Source: Bacteroidia bacterium
GTDB taxonomy: Bacteria > Bacteroidota > Bacteroidia > Chitinophagales > Chitinophagaceae
Direction of reading: 5' to 3'
Assembly (NCBI GenBank): GCA_030427635.1
Contig: JAUIBA010000014.1
Location: 36,728-100,727 of the forward strand
DNA length: 64,000 nt
The notes below the pieces were generated by a model. That model was not told the DNA's origin, made no database searches, and saw nothing but the letters and a program-made list of their open reading frames with translations. Below, piece after piece: positions 8,768-17,053 of this stretch. A program made the position numbers and the translations under genes. Position 1 is the first letter of the stretch, and every line of letters starts with the position of its first letter.

Positions 8768-10183
8768 GTGGGAAACACAAATTACAGCTTTTTCCAGGGA
8801 GTAGAGCGCAACTTCGATAAGGCAGCTAAATACACCCGCTTTGAACCAGGTATCCTCCAGCAGATCAAGGTGTGCAACTCAGTGTATAGCATGAAGTTCC
8901 CGGTGCGTATCGGTGACAAGATTGAAGTTATTGAAGCTTATCGTGTACAGCATTCTCACCACAAGTTGCCATGTAAGGGCGGTATACGCTACAGCATGGA
9001 TGTTAATCAGGACGAAGTGATGGCCCTCGCTGCCCTCATGACCTACAAATGTGCTATCGTTAACGTGCCTTTCGGTGGTGCAAAAGGTGGTATCCGTATC
9101 AATCCAAAGAACTACTCCGTATTTGAGCTGGAAAAAATTACCCGTCGTTATGCAAGTGAACTGGTTAAGAAAAACTTCATAGGCCCCGGTATCGATGTTC
9201 CTGCACCGGATTATGGTACAGGTGCCCGCGAAATGAGCTGGATTGTGGATACTTACGCATCTCTGAAGCCAGGTGAGGTTGATGCGCTGGCATCTATCAC
9301 CGGTAAGCCTGTTACTCAGGGTGGTGTACGTGGTCGTACAGAAGCTACTGGTCTCGGTGTATATTATGGTGTACGTGAGGTTTGTAACACTGCCGACGAT
9401 ATGAAGCGTCTGGGTCTTCCCGTTGGTATAGAAGGTAAGCGTGTCATCATTCAGGGTCTGGGTAACGTAGGTTACCACGCAGCTAAATTCTTCTATGACA
9501 ATGGTGCTATCATCGTTGGTCTGGCAGAATATGAAGGTGGTATCTACAATGAGAAAGGTCTGGATGTATATAAAGTGGTAGAGCACCGTAAGACTACCGG
9601 TTCTATCCTCAACTTCCCCGATGCTACCAACATGCCTGATAGTGGCACTACGCTGGAGCAGCCATGCGATATCCTTATCCCTGCTGCACTGGAAAATGTT
9701 ATCAATGCCAGCAATGCCGAGCGTATTCAGGCAAAAATTATAGGTGAAGGTGCCAACGGCCCTCTTACTCCTGAGGCTGACGAAATACTCAACAAAAAAG
9801 GCGCTATCGTCGTTCCGGATATGTACCTGAACGCTGGTGGTGTTACCGTATCATACTTCGAGTGGTTGAAAAACCTCAGCCACGTTCGTTTTGGCCGTAT
9901 GGACAAGCGCTTCTCTGAAAATCAGAACTCTTCTATCATCAAAACGGTAGAAAACCTAACCGGTAAAAAAGTTACCGATCTGGAGCGCATTCAGCTGCAG
10001 CACGGTCCTGATGAGGTTGATCTGGTTTATTCAGGTCTTGAAGACACAATGATTGGCTCTTATCACGAAATCCGAGAGGCGCTCCTTAGCCTTGACGGCA
10101 CCGTAGATATGCGTACTGCTGCCTTCACCGTTGCTATCAACAAGGTGGGCGTTGCTTACGAAGAGCTGGGTATCTTCCCATAA
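8768..10183 (+). CDS. Glu/Leu/Phe/Val dehydrogenase (glutamate dehydrogenase)
   Basis: A 471-residue cytosolic oxidoreductase interconverting glutamate and 2-oxoglutarate plus ammonium. Visible motifs: substrate lysine region [20 protein letters not shown], catalytic [28 protein letters not shown], and the Rossmann motif [15 protein letters not shown]. The later segment [16 protein letters not shown] is also family-typical. Start is GTG at 8768, giving [19 protein letters not shown]; no ATG lies in a sensible position. Coenzyme preference is not certain, although the acidic residue after the second Rossmann strand (GLAEYEGG) leans to NAD. Codon use is more uniform than in neighbouring surface-protein genes, as expected for a highly expressed enzyme. 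It ends in a strong terminator and probably shares the ccmC-ccmD transcript. Confidence 0.93.
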   Translation: MGNTNYSFFQGVERNFDKAAKYTRFEPGILQQIKVCNSVYSMKFPVRIGDKIEVIEAYRVQHSHHKLPCKGGIRYSMDVNQDEVMALAALMTYKCAIVNVPFGGAKGGIRINPKNYSVFELEKITRRYASELVKKNFIGPGIDVPAPDYGTGAREMSWIVDTYASLKPGEVDALASITGKPVTQGGVRGRTEATGLGVYYGVREVCNTADDMKRLGLPVGIEGKRVIIQGLGNVGYHAAKFFYDNGAIIVGLAEYEGGIYNEKGLDVYKVVEHRKTTGSILNFPDATNMPDSGTTLEQPCDILIPAALENVINASNAERIQAKIIGEGANGPLTPEADEILNKKGAIVVPDMYLNAGGVTVSYFEWLKNLSHVRFGRMDKRFSENQNSSIIKTVENLTGKKVTDLERIQLQHGPDEVDLVYSGLEDTMIGSYHEIREALLSLDGTVDMRTAAFTVAINKVGVAYEELGIFP

Positions 10184-10207
10184 CTGTTTACAGTACTTAT
10201 ACTTTTG

Positions 10208-10240
10208 CAGGGCTGCCACATGGCAGCCCTGTTTGTTTAT
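10208..10240 (+). terminator. intrinsic terminator after glutamate dehydrogenase
   Basis: CAGGGCTGCCA and TGGCAGCCCTG form a perfect 11-base inverted repeat with only CA between the arms, followed by GTTTGTTTATT. Confidence 0.85.
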
Positions 10241-10316
10241 TCCTATGCCTCTCACATGTAGCATCAGCTACCTCGCTTTCTTCCTGGCGCAGGCTTGTAT
10301 ACCTGTGTATAAAAGC

Positions 10317-10346
10317 AAAGGCCCCGCCAGATAAGGCAGGACCTTT
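10317..10346 (-). terminator. terminator for reverse-strand T9SS protein gene
   Basis: AAAGG with CCCGCC pairs with GGCAGG and CCTTT around AGATAA, with one mismatch. Read on the reverse strand it is followed by a T-rich tract (TTTGCTTTTATAC). It lies just beyond the stop at 10366. Confidence 0.65.
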
Positions 10347-10365
10347 ATAGCTCAGCAGGTATATT

Positions 10366-11496
10366 TTATTGTACCGTTACCTGTTTCACGGCGCTTACTT
10401 TTTCGTTATGCAGCTCCAGCATATAGTTGCCTGCTGCCAGTCCGGCAGGTAGTTGCATGGCTCGTGGGCTTGCGGCCTGCATAGTACCGTTATACAGCTC
10501 TGCTACCTTTCGGCCGCTTATGTCATACAGGCTCACAGTACAGTCTTCCATTGTTTTGTCTGTAGCCACATTTACATAGTGCGCTGCCGGTACGGGATAT
10601 ACCTTTACATTATTGGTCACATCTTCTTTTATTCCTTGCACACCCGTGCTGCTGGCAGGTACGCCATTGGTGGCATTTACTATGTATTTGCGGCCGGTCA
10701 CCTCATCTATTTTGTACACTACCATCACATAGCTCAGCTTGTCTTTGTTCCAGCTGGCAGGTATTCTGTAGGCATAGTCACGGGTATATTCCTCACCTGC
10801 AGCCATTGAAGTATTATAGGTTACAGCCCATCCCCATGGCCCCGACTGTACTGCTTTCCGCAGAAAGTGCCGGTGGGCAAATGTATCATCGGCCGATATG
10901 GTACTGGCCATAAAGCCCATTGCACTATCCTCCACCGCATATATAGCTGCCATGTAAGTCCCTGTAGTTGCTACATTAAATCTTGTTTTTGCGGTTATTA
11001 CCACAGAGTCCGGTGCTATTTCGGTTTTGGTAAATCCTATTGATACCACCGCCGGTGTTCCGGTAAGACTACTCACATAGCTATACAGTGTGTCTATTGC
11101 TCTGCGGTGTCTGTATATACGTCCCGCAGGCGTGTTGTAAAAATCTACATATTGAAATTCCAGAATACTCACACCTATATTATCTACTGCAAATGCCGGC
11201 TGATTGCCATAGTTGGGGCTGTTATTCTTACTGAAGAGCATAGACTCCGTCCAGTACAGATCTGTTTTGCCTTCCGCTGGTCCTGTATCATATTGCAGCA
11301 TCAGTGCCGGAAATCCGGGTGTGTTCTGAATGTCTCCCAGGGTATCCAGCAGTCCTACAGACCATTCATTATAACTGTCAGCGCATAGCGCCCATTCTCT
11401 GATAAACACAACAGTTTTGTGTTCGTTCTGCATCCATTGTGCCTTCACCATAGGCGTAGCCGCAAGTGTCAGTGCAAAAAGTAGTAGTTTTTTCAT
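10366..11496 (-). CDS. Omp28-like secreted protein with T9SS type A sorting domain
   Basis: A 376-residue exported protein. ATG 11496 opens a classical signal peptide (MKKLLLFALTLAATPMVKAQ); an upstream in-frame ATG at 11532 is less likely. The body resembles Bacteroidota Omp28-type proteins, with VVFIREWALCADSYNEWS where the family has a thioredoxin-like segment, LQYDTGPAEGKTDLYW, and a beta-rich half (VSIGFTKTEIAPDSVVI). The usual Cys-x-x-Cys is absent; only one Cys remains there. The C-terminus is a sorting domain (VYPVPAAHYVNV, LYDISGRKVAEL, LAAGNYMLELHNEKVSAVKQ). The Omp28 link is from motif resemblance only; the T9SS signal is firm. Transcribed alone, with a terminator on its 3' side. 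Confidence 0.75.
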   Translation of the reverse strand: MKKLLLFALTLAATPMVKAQWMQNEHKTVVFIREWALCADSYNEWSVGLLDTLGDIQNTPGFPALMLQYDTGPAEGKTDLYWTESMLFSKNNSPNYGNQPAFAVDNIGVSILEFQYVDFYNTPAGRIYRHRRAIDTLYSYVSSLTGTPAVVSIGFTKTEIAPDSVVITAKTRFNVATTGTYMAAIYAVEDSAMGFMASTISADDTFAHRHFLRKAVQSGPWGWAVTYNTSMAAGEEYTRDYAYRIPASWNKDKLSYVMVVYKIDEVTGRKYIVNATNGVPASSTGVQGIKEDVTNNVKVYPVPAAHYVNVATDKTMEDCTVSLYDISGRKVAELYNGTMQAASPRAMQLPAGLAAGNYMLELHNEKVSAVKQVTVQ

Positions 11497-11838
11497 GGGA
11501 ATTCTGATTTGTTTTTCCTTTATGAAAGACACTGCACTTCGCTGCTTCGTTGGATATTTCTGCTACTTTTTTTATGTTTTTTTATAATATAATCTGCGGG
11601 TTAAATAATGCTTGCTGAATATCACATTTTTCTTTTTCTTCTCGGTTATATTTCAGTGCATACACAATTTGTACGCTTTACGGATTTGTAGGTATTGATC
11701 TTATATGCGTTATTATCCATAAGGTTATGATTAGAATTTGTTAATGAACTCGCGTTATGAGTTATCATTTCATATTTTGTGGCAAATATTTCAATAGACT
11801 TTTGGAAGCTGTGGTAATGCTATAAATGCGTCGTTGGT
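11497..11838. other. AT-rich divergent intergenic region
   Basis: This region separates the Omp28-like gene from the histidine kinase. It is AT-rich, with T-runs and no convincing gene. It must hold both promoters; I saw only weak -7-like sequences (a TATTTTG near 11775). Confidence 0.4.
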
Positions 11839-13623
11839 ATGGAGCAGAAAATCAGTATTCGTTGGAAATACCTTTGGCCTTACCTGGTGTTTGGCGGCAC
11901 TATAGCGGCAGCAGTTATTATCAATGTGCGCCTTACTATGGATGGCTTCATAGAAACCAGACACCATGCACGTATTATAAATCTTGCAGGCCGCCAGCGT
12001 TATTTAAGTCAGAAGAATCTAACCGCCTTTTTAACAGCGGTACATAAAATAAACCCATCATTGCCTGATACAGGAGATCTGTACCATTGGAAACAAATGC
12101 ATAAGATCCTGCAGCAGGGTAGTGTGGAGAATGACCTCTTCATTATGCCATCCTCCGCTACTGCGGCTATGCACGACATGGATTCCGTTTGTGCTGATCT
12201 TTATGAAATATTGCACATGCCGGTCAGTAGTGTGTCCGATGCAGATGTGCAAACGGCCATTGCATTACAGTCTGTCTATTTACCGGCAATGGATAATGGC
12301 GTGTATTTGTTTCAGCAAAACGCAGAATCTACCTTATGGGTAATTCGTAAGAAGCAGATATGGGCAGCCGTCATGTCGGGATTAGTACTCATGATGGAGA
12401 TTATTTTTCTCATCATTCCATATCACCGAAAGTTGATTCTTGCATATCGTCAGTTAAAGCATAACAAGCAGACTATTGAAGAGCAGTCAGAAGAGATTCA
12501 GCAACAAATGCACTCATTGTCAGAGAATCACATAGAACTGGAAAAACTCAATCACGCAAAAGAACTCACATTAGAAGGTATCAACGCAGGTGTGTGGCAT
12601 TGGAATATTATTACCGGTGAAGAGTCGTGGTCTCCCAATTTTTATCGGGTATTGGGTTACGAAGTAGGAGAAATTCCTTCCAATTTTGACACATTCCTCA
12701 ACTTTTTGCTACACCCTGACGATAAGGAATCTGTTCAGACCGCAGTAGAAAAACACCTGAAGTATGGAGACAGGTATCATGTAGAAATCAGAATGCGTAA
12801 TAAAGATGGCTCTTACCGGTGGTACGATGCAGCAGGTGAAAGTGATAGAGATATTTCTGGTAACGCTACGCAAATGGCCGGTTCTATTATTGATATTAAC
12901 GATAAGATTCTGAACCATAAAAAGCTGGAGGCGGCCAATGAAGCCAAAAGCAAAATACTGGCCATACTGTCCCATGACCTCAGAAGCCCGCTCAACGGGA
13001 TTAAAGGTATGTTGGAGCTGCAGTCACTTGGGGGGCTCACTCAGGAAGAGTTTATAGAATATATGGGCCGTCTTGAAGAAGGAATAGATTTTACTATTAA
13101 AACACTCGATAATATTCTTATCTGGGCATCTTCCCAGATGGATGAAATCAGTGTAAAACCTGTAGATATAAAGCTATCTGTTGCCTTGCAGGAGGTAGAA
13201 AAGTTTCATCAGCATTTTGCAGTGCAGAAAGGTGTTGAGGTTACTTACACTGCTGCTGATAGTACTGTTGGCCATGCCGACCCCAATCATATATTTATCA
13301 TTCTCAGAAACCTGGTAAGCAATGCAATAAAATTCACACCCTCCGGAGGGAAAGTTACAGTTACAGCACATGCTCACGACGGTCAGGTATTTATTGATGT
13401 TGCCGACAATGGAGTGGGCATGAATGCCGATTTTGTACGGAAACTGATGAATCAGGAAGAGCGGCTATCTTCTTATGGTACTAATGGAGAAAAAGGCACC
13501 GGACTTGGTATTAATCTGGTAATGGACTTGTTGAAAAGAAACGGCGGGAAATTGCGTCTGGAAAGTGAGCTAGGGAAGGGAAGCACATTTACCTGTATTA
13601 TCCCGGGTGGCAACACGGTTTAG
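11839..13623 (+). CDS. membrane sensor histidine kinase: PilJ-N domain, PAS, HisKA, HATPase
   Basis: A 594-residue sensor kinase. TM1 lies at about residues 12-30 and TM2 at 174-194. The periplasmic part begins with RIINLAGRQRYLSQK, the signature of the type IV pili chemotaxis-transducer (PilJ/NarX-like) N-terminal domain. A coiled coil (about 200-240) leads into a PAS domain (about 245-355, GVWHWNIITGEESWSP to DGSYRWYDAAGE). The dimerisation helix carries the phospho-acceptor His379 in ILSHDLRSPLNGIKGM. The catalytic domain has the N box (RNLVSNAIKF), G1 (VADNGVGM) and G2 (GEKGTGLGINL), so it should be an active kinase. There is no receiver domain and no adjacent response regulator, making it an orphan. 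It converges with the GAF/PAS gene 36 bases away, itself a signalling protein. Confidence 0.9.
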   Translation: MEQKISIRWKYLWPYLVFGGTIAAAVIINVRLTMDGFIETRHHARIINLAGRQRYLSQKNLTAFLTAVHKINPSLPDTGDLYHWKQMHKILQQGSVENDLFIMPSSATAAMHDMDSVCADLYEILHMPVSSVSDADVQTAIALQSVYLPAMDNGVYLFQQNAESTLWVIRKKQIWAAVMSGLVLMMEIIFLIIPYHRKLILAYRQLKHNKQTIEEQSEEIQQQMHSLSENHIELEKLNHAKELTLEGINAGVWHWNIITGEESWSPNFYRVLGYEVGEIPSNFDTFLNFLLHPDDKESVQTAVEKHLKYGDRYHVEIRMRNKDGSYRWYDAAGESDRDISGNATQMAGSIIDINDKILNHKKLEAANEAKSKILAILSHDLRSPLNGIKGMLELQSLGGLTQEEFIEYMGRLEEGIDFTIKTLDNILIWASSQMDEISVKPVDIKLSVALQEVEKFHQHFAVQKGVEVTYTAADSTVGHADPNHIFIILRNLVSNAIKFTPSGGKVTVTAHAHDGQVFIDVADNGVGMNADFVRKLMNQEERLSSYGTNGEKGTGLGINLVMDLLKRNGGKLRLESELGKGSTFTCIIPGGNTV

Positions 13624-13659
13624 TTTTCGCCCGGTTTTATTGCATATACCTCACTCCTT

Positions 13660-14772
13660 TTACGCCCGTATTTCAGCTTGTGTTAGTTGATGTTCTTTCG
13701 ATATGTCTCTCGTTACTTTGGTAAATCCTATTACCTCCTCTTTATCGTTATGTATGGCAGTAATAGTAATTCTTGCCATAAAGGTAGTCCCATCACTTTT
13801 TACACGTACTCCTTCATCACGTGCTACGCCGCTCGCTCGTGCCTCTTGCAGTAGCTTATAGGGGATACCTGCATCCTTTTGTGCTTCGGTATAAAATACA
13901 TCAAAGCTTCTGCCCACTATTTCCGATGTTTTGTAGCCCTTTATTTTTTCAGCGCCCTTATTCCAGTTCTCTATCACACCGTTACGGTCCAGTAGTAGTA
14001 TAGCATAGTCCTCTATTTCTTCTACCATTTTGTTGAACTTCAGCAGCTTTATATCCTTATTCCCCAGAGACTCTGCCACTATCGCATGTATACGGCTATC
14101 CACTATCCTTACCGTATCATGGAGCATCGACAGCCATTCATCATCCATATTCAGTGTATTGTCCTGCGCCAGATTTATAAGCCCCATTACAGAGGTAAGT
14201 GGTTGCCTTATGTCGTGCGACTGCAGCTGGGCTATAGCCCTCAGTGCTTCATTTTTCTTCTCTATTTCGGTCAGCTGCTCTTTTAGCCGCATTTTAGATA
14301 GCTCAGCTTCAAAAAGGAATACTACCTGTTTGGCTAGTGCCAGCAGCGTTCTTTTTTGTACATCATTCAGGTTGCTGGGTTTTCTGTCAAACAGGCACAG
14401 GGAGCCTATTTTAAAGCCGTCTTTTGTTATCAGCGGGATGCCTGCATAAAATCTAATCACTGGTTTGGGGCCAGTGGCACCACTGTTTAAAAACAATGGA
14501 TCTTTTTTCGCATCCCTTATAATCAGAAACTCATTGCTTTCCCGCATGTGCTCACAGAAGGGTGTATCATGCAGTGAAGAAATCAGTTCTTCCCCCGTTG
14601 CCGCTACTATCTGGTTAGTTATTTCATCCGGCAATGTGATTACAGATACTGGCTTGTTACATATGCTACTTGCCAGATTGGTAATCTCCTGTAATTCGTT
14701 CTTTAAAGCTACATTCAGGGCCAGATATTCTCTTATTTTTTCCAGCCGCTTCTCTTCTGTTTTATTCCTCAT
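13660..14772 (-). CDS. GAF - DHp(H-box) - PAS signalling protein lacking a kinase catalytic domain
   Basis: A 370-residue soluble protein. Residues about 20-155 form a GAF domain (PVSVITLPDEITN, TPFCEHMRESNEFLIIRDA, IRFYAGIPLITKDGFKIGSL). A coiled linker leads to a histidine-kinase-like dimerisation helix with His186 in IAQLQSHDIRQPLTSVMGLI. After that, in place of an HATPase domain, a PAS domain follows (about 252-360: AILLLDRNGVIENWNKGAEKIKGY, FTKVTRDIS) and the protein ends. N, G1 and G2 boxes are absent, so it cannot autophosphorylate by itself. It might accept phosphate from, or dimerise with, another kinase; the convergent sensor kinase is the obvious candidate, but that is inference. 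Cytosolic, no membrane segment. Confidence 0.82.
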   Translation of the reverse strand: MRNKTEEKRLEKIREYLALNVALKNELQEITNLASSICNKPVSVITLPDEITNQIVAATGEELISSLHDTPFCEHMRESNEFLIIRDAKKDPLFLNSGATGPKPVIRFYAGIPLITKDGFKIGSLCLFDRKPSNLNDVQKRTLLALAKQVVFLFEAELSKMRLKEQLTEIEKKNEALRAIAQLQSHDIRQPLTSVMGLINLAQDNTLNMDDEWLSMLHDTVRIVDSRIHAIVAESLGNKDIKLLKFNKMVEEIEDYAILLLDRNGVIENWNKGAEKIKGYKTSEIVGRSFDVFYTEAQKDAGIPYKLLQEARASGVARDEGVRVKSDGTTFMARITITAIHNDKEEVIGFTKVTRDISKEHQLTQAEIRA

Positions 14773-15044
14773 ATTCCCTTTTCGCAGTTCTCTTTCTCTG
14801 AGTAGGTTTACTTTGCGAAGTTCGTTAATTTATAAAAATGTATACACACCTTTTTTGTCATTCATTGGTTATACGTTTCCTCTTTAAATGTTATTATACT
14901 CTTCCTGCCCATGCCTTACCTCATCCCGTACATCAACAGTGTATACAATAATAATACTCGGAATTTCAGCTCCCATACTCCGGACGATAAGGGAAGTTCC
15001 CCTCCTGTCAAGGAGCGGACTTATCTCGCTGAGGCAGAATGATG

Positions 15045-15083
15045 GCCTGCCTGCCGTGGTAGGCCTGCCTGCCGTAGGCAGGC
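15045..15083. repeat. REP-like palindromic repeat, two copies
   Basis: GCCTGCCTGCCGTGGTAG (15045) is followed directly by GCCTGCCTGCCGTAGGCAGGC (15063), a period of 18 bases. The second copy contains a perfect palindrome, GCCTGCC-GTA-GGCAGGC. Confidence 0.7.
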
Positions 15084-15110
15084 GCAAAAAGACGCGTTCT
15101 TTTTGCCGCC
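15081..15110. repeat. inverted repeat adjoining the REP-like pair
   Basis: GGCGCAAAAAGA is mirrored by TTCTTTTTGCCGCC with four bases between them, making a stem directly abutting the palindromic repeat. Confidence 0.6.
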
Positions 15111-15419
15111 TGGGGTGGTTGTTACAACACAGGCTATTGTTCTTTCTTACAGCAAAACCCACCGGCACGGTCATGGCGCACAGCTATCCGGCATATCCTG
15201 CCGCGCCTCACTTCACCACCGTCAGTTACATGTTGTAAAAAACACCCCCAAACCCTTACTGGTAGCGGATACTTTTTTACATCATATGCACCATAGTGCA
15301 TATCATACCCCTGCATAGCGCACATCTGCTGCACCCGCTTTTTCCCTTTCACACCCGCACCCCAATTTTGAGGAAGGATAGTATCGTAAATCCCTTTATC
15401 ACCATTAAAATAGATTATT

Positions 15420-16568
15420 ATGTCACAGGACAAAAAGCAGGAAGCATTTCATCTGTATTTTCAGAGCGACCTCAATCAGCAGCAGATAGCACAGCGCATC
15501 GGTATCAATCGTAAAACGCTATGGTCATGGATTCGTGAGGGGCAGTGGCGCAGAGCCCGCCATATTGCAGCTACGGCCCCCTCCGTACTTGTCCAGCAGT
15601 ACTACGACCAGCTCCTCCAGCTTAATGAGCACATTGCCACCCGCACCGATATGCCATTCCCCACACCTGCCGAGGCCGATGTTATGCGCAAGCTTTCCGG
15701 CGTTATTAAAAATACACGTACCATGTGTGGCCCCGGCGAAATGATAGAGATATTCTCACTCTTTACACACGACCTTATCAGCCGTGCCGGTGGTGATGAA
15801 ATTGCCCGCGAAGTCGTTCTTATGTTCGATGAGTTCATACAGCGGCGCACCACTATCGGTGACCAGTACAACTATTTGGATAAATACTACCACGCAGCAC
15901 GGGAGCAGAAAGAGTATGCCGAATGGCTCACAGAGCAGCAGATGCCGGCAGAGCCGGAGATAACCCCCGCTGCCGTACCACCCATGGGGCAGGATGGGGT
16001 GCTTGTGGGGCATGCAGAGCCTGCCGCACAGGTAAATGAATCATTGAAAGACAATGAGTTACAGCAAGATAGTACACCCGCTACGCCTGCAGAAAATAAA
16101 AGTGGGGTATCGGCATATCCTCCTCACCCCGACCATGAAGGGCTATCTCCCGAAATGGTTGAAGAATGGGAAAAATACAAAGCACTCGTAGTGGATGGCA
16201 ATGATATTGACGCCTTTACCGATGAGGATACAACTGTTACAGATGTGGGGCAGGATGGGGCGCCATTGGGACATGCAGAGCCTGCCCCACAGGTAAATGA
16301 GCCATTGAAAAACAATGAGTTACCGCAAAATAGTACACCCGCCACACCCGCGGAAAATAAAAGTGGGGTATCCTCCTCCATTCCCCCTCCCATTTCAGAT
16401 GGGGAAGAACATGTAGCCGAAAGCAAAACCGCAGAGGACAAACCAATAGTGCCACCTGAAGCAGAGAATAAAAAACCGCCCGTATCAGACAAGCCCGCTC
16501 GCCATCCCGGCTGTAATCTCATCCGCCGTGGCGATCCTCCGTTCTATCTGTTTGGTCCCCGTCATTAA
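15420..16568 (+). CDS. phage terminase gpP-like HTH protein with duplicated acidic/Pro-rich tail
   Basis: A 382-residue protein. Residues about 5-45 are a helix-turn-helix very like the N-terminal DNA-binding part of phage terminase ATPase subunits (Terminase_5/gpP): LNQQQIAQRIGINRKTLWSW followed by IREGQWRRAR. The middle (about 50-165) is helical, with IKNTRTMCGPGEMIEIF and YNYLDKYYHAAREQKEYAEW. From about residue 180 it is low-complexity, acidic and proline-rich, with an 87-codon segment duplicated (HAEPA.QVNE.LK.NEL and STPATPAENKSGVS occur twice). It ends in a basic tail, HPGCNLIRRGDPPFYLFGPRH. No terminase ATPase, portal or capsid gene is nearby, so it is a solitary, possibly domesticated phage-type DNA-binding protein. 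The identity of the middle domain is unknown to me. Confidence 0.72.
   Translation: MSQDKKQEAFHLYFQSDLNQQQIAQRIGINRKTLWSWIREGQWRRARHIAATAPSVLVQQYYDQLLQLNEHIATRTDMPFPTPAEADVMRKLSGVIKNTRTMCGPGEMIEIFSLFTHDLISRAGGDEIAREVVLMFDEFIQRRTTIGDQYNYLDKYYHAAREQKEYAEWLTEQQMPAEPEITPAAVPPMGQDGVLVGHAEPAAQVNESLKDNELQQDSTPATPAENKSGVSAYPPHPDHEGLSPEMVEEWEKYKALVVDGNDIDAFTDEDTTVTDVGQDGAPLGHAEPAPQVNEPLKNNELPQNSTPATPAENKSGVSSSIPPPISDGEEHVAESKTAEDKPIVPPEAENKKPPVSDKPARHPGCNLIRRGDPPFYLFGPRH
15986..16372 (+). repeat. in-gene direct duplication, units 15986-16111 and 16247-16372
   Basis: The two 126-base units begin GGGGCAGGATGGGG and end AAAAGTGGGGTATC, offset by exactly 261 bases, so the frame is kept (87 codons). A few substitutions separate them. 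Confidence 0.8.
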
Positions 16569-16656
16569 TCAAAGCAGGTTATCCCATTTAAGTCAGGGGA
16601 CTCTTTCACATAGGTGTAGGAATACCTGTATTTATACCTGTGTATCCTTTGTTGTT

Positions 16657-16946
16657 GAGTCCCATGTCAGGCATAAGGATATAAGTCTTTGGGTACTTTT
16701 ACCCATTATTACGGGCGGGTGTACAAGACAAAAAACTTTGTGGCCTTTGTGGTTGAGTTCCAAGGCAGGCATAAGGATATGAGTCTTTGTGCACTTATCC
16801 CATCATTACGGGCAGGTGTACAAGACAAAAACTTTGTGGCCTTTGTGGTTAGTTCCAAGTCAGGCATAAGGATATGAGTCTTTGTGCACTTATCCCATCA
16901 TTACGGGCAGGTGTACAAGACAAAAAACTTTGTGGCCTTTGTGGTT
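16657..16946 (+). repeat. three tandem copies of a ~96-bp non-coding repeat
   Basis: Units start at 16657, 16755 and about 16851 and are 95-98 bases long. Each carries CAGGCATAAGGATAT, TTACGGGC, GGTGTACAAGACAAAAA and closes with CTTTGTGGCCTTTGTGGTT. Copies 2 and 3 are nearly identical; copy 1 is more diverged. No protein is encoded. The closing phrase resembles sequences I recall between genes of other Bacteroidota. Confidence 0.85.
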
Positions 16947-16999
16947 AAAATACCTCTTGTCAGAACCTGATTCACGAATGCCGGTTCCCATGAAAATAT

Positions 17000-17027
17000 A
17001 AAGCCCCGGCACAATGGCCGGGGCTTT
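17000..17027 (-). terminator. intrinsic terminator for the SBBP protein gene
   Basis: AAAGCCCCGGC and GCCGGGGCTTT form a perfect 11-base stem with a 6-base loop. On the reverse strand it is followed by TATATTTTC, and it lies 27 bases past the stop at 17054. Confidence 0.85.
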
Positions 17028-17053
17028 GGGGTAAGCTTGTTAGTTTTATTTGA

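Larger units (their letters stand above)
14773..15419. other. long non-coding stretch with palindromic repeats
   Basis: Open frames here are short, mutually overlapping and unlike proteins. The stretch holds a palindromic repeat pair at 15045-15083 and an inverted repeat at 15081-15110, and otherwise nothing I can assign. It separates the GAF/PAS gene from the phage-like HTH gene. Confidence 0.5.

Noticed and set aside
8879..9586. A 235-codon reverse-strand open frame
   Set aside because: It lies wholly antisense to glutamate dehydrogenase, is rich in Thr/Ile/Tyr as expected for a codon shadow, and has no recognisable motif.
14884..15238. Open frames on both strands in the long intergenic region
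   Set aside because: They translate the palindromic repeats (runs such as PTAGRPTTAGRP) and overlap each other; no protein signature.
15420..16568. A prophage anchored on the terminase-like gene
   Set aside because: No portal, capsid, tail, integrase or lysis gene is present on either side.
16657..16946. The tandem repeat array as a CRISPR
   Set aside because: Units are contiguous ~96-bp copies without unique spacers, and no cas genes are near.
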